Shown here one piece after another: positions 6,572 through 10,126 of a stretch of DNA of 10,126 nucleotides (the stretch's first letter is position 1; each line of letters starts with the position of its first letter). Made by a program: the position numbers and the translations under genes. The stretch is from an uncultured Clostridium sp. (GTDB lineage: Bacteria > Bacillota > Clostridia > TANB77 > CAG-508): contig USQS01000027.1 of assembly GCA_900556865.1 (NCBI GenBank), positions 1 through 10,126 on the forward strand, given 5' to 3'. The notes under the pieces were generated by a model. That model saw nothing but the letters and a program-made list of their open reading frames with translations, ran no database searches and had not been told where the DNA came from.

Positions 6572-6623
6572 AGATGAATATTAAAAATTAAAAATTTTTA
6601 TTTTTTATTCTTACTATTCATCT
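6572..6623 (+). other. Leader hairpin or inverted repeat before the second small secreted-protein gene
   Basis: AGATGAATA (6572-6580) and TATTCATCT (6615-6623) form a perfect 9-bp inverted repeat around a 34-nt loop that is itself almost pure A then T and can pair further. It ends four bases before the ribosome-binding site AAAGGA (6628-6633), so it could protect the mRNA 5' end or affect ribosome access. Confidence 0.45.
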
Positions 6624-6645
6624 AAAGAAAGGAAAATATTAAAAA

Positions 6646-7083
6646 ATGAAAAAAATTTTTCTCGGTTTAATTTTATTTACTTTGATAATTGCCTTTTCAT
6701 TTAGCTATGTATTTGCAGCAGATAACAACTCTATGTTGGAAAACGCTGCAAATGGAATAAGAAATGTTGTTGGTAGTGCCGAAAATACAGTAGAAAATGC
6801 TGCTAAAGATGTTTCTAATACATCTAAAAATGCAACAGGAGCTATGGAAAATGATGCTTCAAAAAATCACATGAATACAAATAATGCAACCTCAAAAACA
6901 AATAGTAATTACACTGCTAGAAGAACATCAACTACTGCAAATAATAATGGATTTTTAAACATGAATTCAACAACATGGATTTGGCTTATTTTAGCAATTG
7001 TAGCCATTGCAATTATTGCTTTAGTATACTATTATTCAGCAACAGTAAGTAACCAAAATCATTATAATGATGATGACGAATAG
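6646..7083 (+). CDS. Small secreted or anchored protein with Ala/Asn-rich amphipathic stretch
   Basis: This 145-residue protein has a signal peptide ending at Val-Phe-Ala (residue 24). A predicted helical, Ala/Asn/Val-rich segment follows (about 30-70) with loose repeats such as NAANGIRNVV, SAENTVENAA and NTSKNATGA. Then come an Asn/Thr/Ser linker (75-108), one membrane helix (about 110-130) and an acidic DDDE tail. The topology is an extracytoplasmic domain with a C-terminal anchor. No named family is recognised. The ribosome-binding site AAAGGA is 12 bases before the ATG, a slightly long spacing. Residues 17-21 (FSFSY) and the overall plan repeat those of the preceding gene, but the middle regions differ, so divergence of low-complexity paralogues is likely. 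smpB follows with its own promoter, so the two need not be linked in function. Confidence 0.8.
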   Translation: MKKIFLGLILFTLIIAFSFSYVFAADNNSMLENAANGIRNVVGSAENTVENAAKDVSNTSKNATGAMENDASKNHMNTNNATSKTNSNYTARRTSTTANNNGFLNMNSTTWIWLILAIVAIAIIALVYYYSATVSNQNHYNDDDE

Positions 7084-7086
7084 TTT

Positions 7087-7115
7087 TTGACTTTTGGGCT
7101 ATTAAATGCTATAAT
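7087..7115 (+). promoter_or_regulatory. Sigma-A promoter of smpB
   Basis: TTGACT (7087-7092), exactly 17 nt, then TATAAT (7110-7115). The -35 starts only four bases after the stop codon of the preceding gene, and no terminator lies between them, so read-through into smpB is also possible. Confidence 0.85.
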
Positions 7116-7153
7116 CTACTCATAAAATTTATTTTAATGAGAGGAATGATTTA

Positions 7154-7612
7154 ATGTCAAATATAAAATTAATAGCTAAAAATCCTAATGCCTATCATAA
7201 TTTTAATATAACTGATACTATAGAATGTGGTATTGTTCTTACAGGTACAGAAATAAAATCTATTAGAAAGGGAAAAGTAAATTTAAAAGATTGTTTTGCC
7301 AAGATAAAAAATGGCGAGTGTTTTATAATTGGCATGCATATTAGCCCTTATGAATTTGGAAACATTTATAATAAAGACCCTTTAAGAGATAGAAAACTTT
7401 TGCTTAACAAATCTGAAATTCGTAAACTTATTGGCAAAATAAAAACAGATGGGTATTCTTTAATTCCTATTTCTATGTATTTTAAAGGAAGTTTTGTTAA
7501 AATCGAACTTGGTATTGGAAAAGGTAAAAAACTGTATGACAAACGTCAAGAAATTGCAAAAAAAGAAGCTCAAAGACGTATACAAATTGCAATGAAAGAA
7601 AATCAAAAATAA
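7154..7612 (+). CDS. smpB: SmpB, tmRNA-binding protein of trans-translation
   Basis: SmpB binds tmRNA (SsrA) and brings it into the empty A site of stalled ribosomes, releasing them and tagging the unfinished chain for proteolysis. The 152 residues match the family throughout: the N-terminal NPNAYHNF region, the beta-barrel segment GIVLTGTEIKSIR (27-39), HISPYEFGN (62-70), DPLRDRKLLL (75-84), a GKGKKLYDKR block (122-131) and the basic C-terminal tail that enters the mRNA channel. The length is standard. AGAGG (7140-7144) precedes the chosen ATG. It has its own promoter and terminator. The rnr gene, often its neighbour, is not in this window, and I saw no ssrA gene either. Ribosome rescue would matter if CGG codons stall ribosomes in this organism, but that link is speculative. 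Confidence 0.97.
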   Translation: MSNIKLIAKNPNAYHNFNITDTIECGIVLTGTEIKSIRKGKVNLKDCFAKIKNGECFIIGMHISPYEFGNIYNKDPLRDRKLLLNKSEIRKLIGKIKTDGYSLIPISMYFKGSFVKIELGIGKGKKLYDKRQEIAKKEAQRRIQIAMKENQK

Positions 7613-7638
7613 AAAGAGAGGCATTCGCCTTTCTTTTT
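7611..7638. terminator. Bidirectional terminator between smpB and the TIGR04086 gene
   Basis: AAAAAGAGAGGC (7611-7622) pairs with GCCTTTCTTTTT (7627-7638), twelve base pairs with one G-U and an ATTC loop. U-runs lie at the 3' side on both strands. It directly follows the smpB stop and overlaps the stop codon of the convergent gene (7637-7639). Confidence 0.85.
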
Positions 7639-8014
7639 AAGTATTTACTCCTATTACGCCTCCTATTATTCCACCAATAATTCCTGCAAGTAAAATTATT
7701 ATAGTCAAAAATGTGATAGAAAAGTCAGAATTTGCAGTACTAGATATTAAATATAAAATCATCATATATATAAAACCTATAGTGGCTCCATTTAGTAAAC
7801 CATTATTTTTTAGCTTTCGTGTTGCTATTGAACTCCCCATTAATATGCTAATTCCTGTTACTGTAATAATAACTGGTGCAATGGTTTGTTCTGAAATATT
7901 TGTATAAACAAGTAATATTGAAAAAATAATTAAAGCAAATATTGTAAACAAAAAAGCGATTATAACTCCTTTAATAATACCTGTAATTGCATTATTACTT
8001 TTAAAAAAAATCAT
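7637..8014 (-). CDS. TIGR04086-type (DUF3792) membrane protein
   Basis: The 125-residue protein has four predicted membrane helices (about 13-36, 45-65, 72-92, 98-122), a conserved-looking GxxxG-rich second half and the terminal run GIIGGIIGGVIGVN. Length, topology and the glycine-rich end are those of the TIGR04086 putative membrane protein family, widespread in Clostridia and Bacilli and of unknown function. The ATG follows GAAAGGGTATGAT. No clear promoter was found in the 85 bases before it; the stretch further upstream is a group IIC intron remnant. It is convergent with smpB and shares its terminator. No residue suggests enzymatic activity, and a packing or protein-partner role in the membrane is only a guess. 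Confidence 0.75.
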   Translation of the reverse strand: MIFFKSNNAITGIIKGVIIAFLFTIFALIIFSILLVYTNISEQTIAPVIITVTGISILMGSSIATRKLKNNGLLNGATIGFIYMMILYLISSTANSDFSITFLTIIILLAGIIGGIIGGVIGVNT

Positions 8015-8109
8015 ACTTAATCATACCCTTTCTCTTTCAAAGTCTATTATTCACTTAACTTACTATATTTATATTCAAAAAGATTATTTTTATACATCAA
8101 GTCAAAACT

Positions 8110-8217
8110 TTAATACACGCTTCTATCTCACAATAACTTATTCTTCTCTAATTGGCTTACAATATATACTTCCAATACAGACTTTCACCGATTAACTAAA
8201 CTACATGCCTGTCGCAC
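8110..8217 (-). mobile_element. 5' fragment of a group IIC intron (domain I remnant)
   Basis: On the minus strand the segment starts GTGCGACAGGCATG at 8217. It continues with GGTGAAAGTCTG, a TTGG...CCAA stem containing AAGCC, and GTTATTGTGAGATAGAAG, ending near 8110. These match, in order, the start of group IIC introns such as that of Oceanobacillus iheyensis (GUGYG, GGCAUG, GGUGAGAGUC, AGCC, then a GUGAGAU-type hairpin). The ACA-GGCA-TGT stem replaces the usual CCC-GGCA-GGG stem while keeping the pairing. It begins eight bases after a terminator stem-loop, within TTTTTGTT, which is the known target preference of group IIC introns. No reverse transcriptase and no domain V are present, so it is a dead truncated copy. 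Confidence 0.7.
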
Positions 8218-8244
8218 AACAAAAAGCGAGCTCTCGCTCGCTTT
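8218..8244 (-). terminator. Intrinsic terminator of the 112-residue protein gene
   Basis: On the minus strand AAAGCGAGC (8244-8236) pairs with GCTCGCTTT (8231-8223) around a 4-nt loop, followed by TTTTTGTT. It lies about 40 bases after the stop codon and is the insertion context of the intron remnant. Confidence 0.85.
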
Positions 8245-8281
8245 AATCTATGTTTTTAGGAATTTATTATGTTAAACAAAT

Positions 8282-8620
8282 TTAATTATTTGAAGACCAT
8301 CTCATTACTTTTATGTCTCTATATCTATTTAAAACTAAATTATATTTGTCATATTCATCTTCCCATAAAGCATTTGGTACTTTATCAAAAGCTTTAAACA
8401 TTTCTTCTGCCTCTTTTAAATAAATAAGCTGATCTTGCAAACTTAACTTCTCATATTTTTTAGAGAATTCATATAATCTATCTAATGTTTGGTTAGCTTC
8501 TACAAAACTCCAAAAATCTTTTACTTTTATTCCAGCTAATTTTAACTGCATTACTGCATAGCTTACCAAAGCAAATATTACTAAAACTAATATATACACA
8601 ACTATTACTAATCCCTTCAT
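8282..8620 (-). CDS. Single-pass membrane protein with conserved-looking cytoplasmic domain
   Basis: The 112-residue product has one N-terminal membrane helix (about 4-26) and a soluble helical domain with DFWSFVEANQTLDRLYEF, KYEKLSLQDQLIYL and AFDKVPNALWEDEYDKY, ending in MRWSSNN. The aromatic-rich, charged sequence looks well conserved and recalls unnamed clostridial proteins, but I cannot assign a family or function. I start at the ATG at 8620 rather than the in-frame GTG at 8629, because that GTG lies inside the Shine-Dalgarno AGGAGGTGG (AGGAGG at 8634-8629), which is ideally spaced for the ATG. It is flanked by its own promoter (8660-8688) and terminator (8218-8244), so it is monocistronic. 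The short membrane anchor with a cytoplasmic helical bundle would suit a scaffold or partner protein; that is inference. Confidence 0.75.
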   Translation of the reverse strand: MKGLVIVVYILVLVIFALVSYAVMQLKLAGIKVKDFWSFVEANQTLDRLYEFSKKYEKLSLQDQLIYLKEAEEMFKAFDKVPNALWEDEYDKYNLVLNRYRDIKVMRWSSNN

Positions 8621-8659
8621 TTTAACCACCTCCTGGCTAAATTTTTCTTATGCAATTAC

Positions 8660-8688
8660 ATTATACCACATTTTTCCAAAAAATGCAA
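8660..8688 (-). promoter_or_regulatory. Sigma-A promoter of the 112-residue protein gene
   Basis: On the minus strand TTGCAT (8688-8683), 17 nt, then a perfect TATAAT (8665-8660). The -35 is weak, but the -10 is preceded by GTGG, close to an extended -10. It lies about 40 bp before the start codon. Confidence 0.6.
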
Positions 8689-8700
8689 ATTTTATGTAAA

Positions 8701-8746
8701 ACATCTTTTCAAATGTCTTATTGCCTAGGTGAATACCTTAAGATGT
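8701..8746. repeat. Inverted repeat in the gap behind the 112-residue protein gene
   Basis: ACATCTT (8701-8707) and AAGATGT (8740-8746) are perfect inverted copies enclosing 32 bases, which include AGGTGAATACCT, itself a small hairpin. A 10-bp palindrome TCTAATTAGA follows (8749-8758). The repeat sits just upstream of the -35 at 8683-8688 on the minus strand. It may be an operator, a degenerate element or chance in AT-rich DNA. Confidence 0.35.
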
Positions 8747-8776
8747 AATCTAATTAGAGATTGTAAATTAATTTCA

Positions 8777-8815
8777 AAAAATATCCCCTCACTTTTTTAG
8801 TAAGAGGATATTTTT
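8777..8815 (-). terminator. Intrinsic terminator of the phosphodiesterase gene
   Basis: In the minus transcript 8815-8799 pairs with 8793-8777 over 17 bp with two G-U pairs and a 5-nt A loop, ending in a run of U. The G-U pairs become A-C mismatches on the plus strand, so it is specific for leftward transcription. It begins at the stop codon of the gene. Confidence 0.85.
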
Positions 8816-10126
8816 TTACATATTTATAATATTAGTTGTTATATAGTCAACTCCAATATCTTGTAATTTTGCTTTTTGTACATATGTATCAATTGTCCAT
8901 ATATTTACTTCTACTCCATTTCGATGAGCATAATCTGTTAAACTCTTTGAAATATCTTTCGGACATATTGCACAATTTTTCAAACTAATTGCTTTATTTA
9001 TATTACTTTTCGAAACATTTTTCACTAAATAACCTATTTTAATAGATTCATCTTCTGCTCTAATTGTTTCAAGTGCCTTTGCATCAAATGTAATAATTAT
9101 ACATTTATCTTGCATATTTTCTTTTTTAATAATATCAACCGCATTTTTTACATATTTTTGTGTTAAGGTTGTTTTTAATTCTACAATTGCATAGCAATTA
9201 TATTTTTTACAAATTTCTAAATACTCATAAAATGTTGGTACTTTAAGATTATTATATTTTTTTATATTATTTCCTGTATCGATTCTTAATTCTCTAATAC
9301 TTTTTAATGATTTACTACTAACTTTTCCTTTTCCATTAGTTGTTCTATCTAAAGTTGCATCATGCATGCAAACCAATTCACCATCTGATGTAGCTTGTAT
9401 ATCAGTTTCAATACCAAAAGCGCCATTCTTTCCTGCTAGTTCAAATGATTTAGTACTATTTTCAGGAGCTAATGATCTTGCACCTCTATGTGCAATATAT
9501 TTTACAGAATCCTGCTCTGCTCCAGATTTAATATAAAATCTTATTTTTTCTGTGTGAGTATTATTAGAATTATCTATAACATTAATTACTATATAATATT
9601 TTGAATTCTTTACTTTCAATTTTTTTAATGAAAATGTTAGATAACATTCTTTTGATTTATTAGAAATGTTATATTTATACTTCTTATTTTTGTTATTTAA
9701 ATCTTCGATGATATAGCCTTTTATTCCACTTCCATCTTTTGCTTTAATTATTAATGAATTAATACTTTTTTTATTTTTGCACTCTGTAGAAATAAAATCT
9801 ATCCTTGGCGATGCATTAACTGAATAATAATAACCTTTCTCATTCATATTACTCAATTTTTTAATATCAACTACATCTTTAGAATAATTATTTTTACTTG
9901 AATTATTTATAGTTGTTATTTTTAAAGTTATTTTATTATTTATCATTTTTGATGGTATATATATCTGTTTTTTATCTTTTGAAACTAATATTTTTGAAGT
10001 AATGTTTTTCCATTTAGAATTTGAATACTGTTCAACTTTTACTGATTTAACACCCTGACTATCTTTTACGTTTATAATGACATTCTTCGAATCTGTTAAA
10101 TCAAATGAAATCCTTGGTCCCCTATT
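8816..10126 (-). CDS. Glycerophosphodiester phosphodiesterase with N-terminal Ig-like repeats, partial
   Basis: The frame is open from its stop (8816) to the right edge, so the N-terminus is missing; the internal ATG at 9946 is not the true start. The 436 residues seen have two parts. Residues 1 to about 205 are Lys/Asn/Ser-rich beta-type repeats about 103 residues apart: GPRISF with NVKDSQGVKSVKV (from residue 3) and SPRIDF with KAKDGSGIKGYII (from residue 106). Residues about 208-436 form a GDPD TIM barrel with HRGAR (213-217), APENS (220-224), the metal ligands in ETD (240-242), MHD (254-256), DRTTNGKG and VELK (315-318), and NIWTID near the end. The family hydrolyses glycerophosphodiesters to glycerol-3-phosphate and an alcohol. 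The repeats imply an extracellular, probably wall-associated enzyme that could act on lipids or teichoic acids; a signal peptide would lie outside the window. A strong terminator follows. Confidence 0.92.
   Translation of the reverse strand, partial: NRGPRISFDLTDSKNVIINVKDSQGVKSVKVEQYSNSKWKNITSKILVSKDKKQIYIPSKMINNKITLKITTINNSSKNNYSKDVVDIKKLSNMNEKGYYYSVNASPRIDFISTECKNKKSINSLIIKAKDGSGIKGYIIEDLNNKNKKYKYNISNKSKECYLTFSLKKLKVKNSKYYIVINVIDNSNNTHTEKIRFYIKSGAEQDSVKYIAHRGARSLAPENSTKSFELAGKNGAFGIETDIQATSDGELVCMHDATLDRTTNGKGKVSSKSLKSIRELRIDTGNNIKKYNNLKVPTFYEYLEICKKYNCYAIVELKTTLTQKYVKNAVDIIKKENMQDKCIIITFDAKALETIRAEDESIKIGYLVKNVSKSNINKAISLKNCAICPKDISKSLTDYAHRNGVEVNIWTIDTYVQKAKLQDIGVDYITTNIINM

Larger units (their letters stand above)
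8015..8281. other. Intergenic stretch with intron remnant and terminator
   Basis: This 267-base gap holds no credible ORF. From right to left it contains the terminator of the 112-residue protein gene (8218-8244), the group IIC intron remnant (8110-8217), and about 85 bases of AT-rich leader for the TIGR04086 gene in which no good promoter is seen. Confidence 0.6.

Noticed and set aside
7613..8281. tmRNA (ssrA) gene next to smpB
   Set aside because: No tRNA-Ala-like ends or tag-coding region could be found; the structured stretch at 8110-8217 fits a group IIC intron instead.
8621..8629. GTG start adding three residues to the 112-residue protein
   Set aside because: The GTG is part of the AGGAGGTGG ribosome-binding site that serves the downstream ATG at 8620.
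9944..9946. ATG at 9946 as the start of the phosphodiesterase
   Set aside because: The frame stays open for 60 more codons to the window edge and encodes a repeat similar to the next one; no Shine-Dalgarno precedes the ATG.

Overview
The window is very AT-rich DNA with strong Shine-Dalgarno sites, AT-rich codon choice and consensus sigma-A promoters. Together with a 24-residue SpoVM-like ORF, a tandem array matching Spo0A boxes and a TIGR04086-type membrane protein, this points to an endospore-forming member of the Clostridia, probably an uncultured gut lineage. I cannot name the species.

Layout, left to right. Positions 1-303 hold a consensus promoter firing leftwards out of the window, with three 10-bp-spaced Spo0A-box-like sites behind it, and then the leader of asnB (304-2151, +). 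A hairpin that overlaps both stop codons separates asnB from a convergent P2A calcium-pump gene (2175-4793, -). The pump frame is broken three times, yet every catalytic motif survives. Next on the minus strand come a DUF308 membrane protein (4903-5451), a SpoVM-like peptide gene (5594-5668) and a 49-residue membrane peptide gene (5732-5881). Two rightward genes for small secreted or membrane-anchored proteins (6117-6464, 6646-7083) share the same signal-peptide design, and smpB (7154-7612) has its own promoter. Minus-strand genes fill the rest: a TIGR04086 membrane protein (7637-8014), a fragment of a group IIC intron lying against a terminator (8110-8217), a 112-residue single-pass membrane protein (8282-8620), and a glycerophosphodiester phosphodiesterase with Ig-like repeats that runs off the right edge (8816-10126).

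The most unusual observation is in the calcium pump. All three frame breaks are +1, and each falls exactly on an in-frame CGG codon. Omitting the C of each CGG gives GGN (Gly) and one continuous 871-residue pump, restoring GEPTE and the essential TGDGVND motif. By eye I find no other in-frame CGG in any real gene of the window (roughly 2,700 codons). This pattern is hard to explain by random decay or homopolymer sequencing error. It suggests an unassigned or slippery CGG codon, or four-base decoding, in this lineage.

A sporulation theme links several loci: Spo0A-like boxes, spoVM, a Ca2+ pump (the B. subtilis homologue YloB is sporulation-expressed), and two similar sigma-E-like promoter candidates ahead of the pump and the spoVM pair. 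The functional links are inference.
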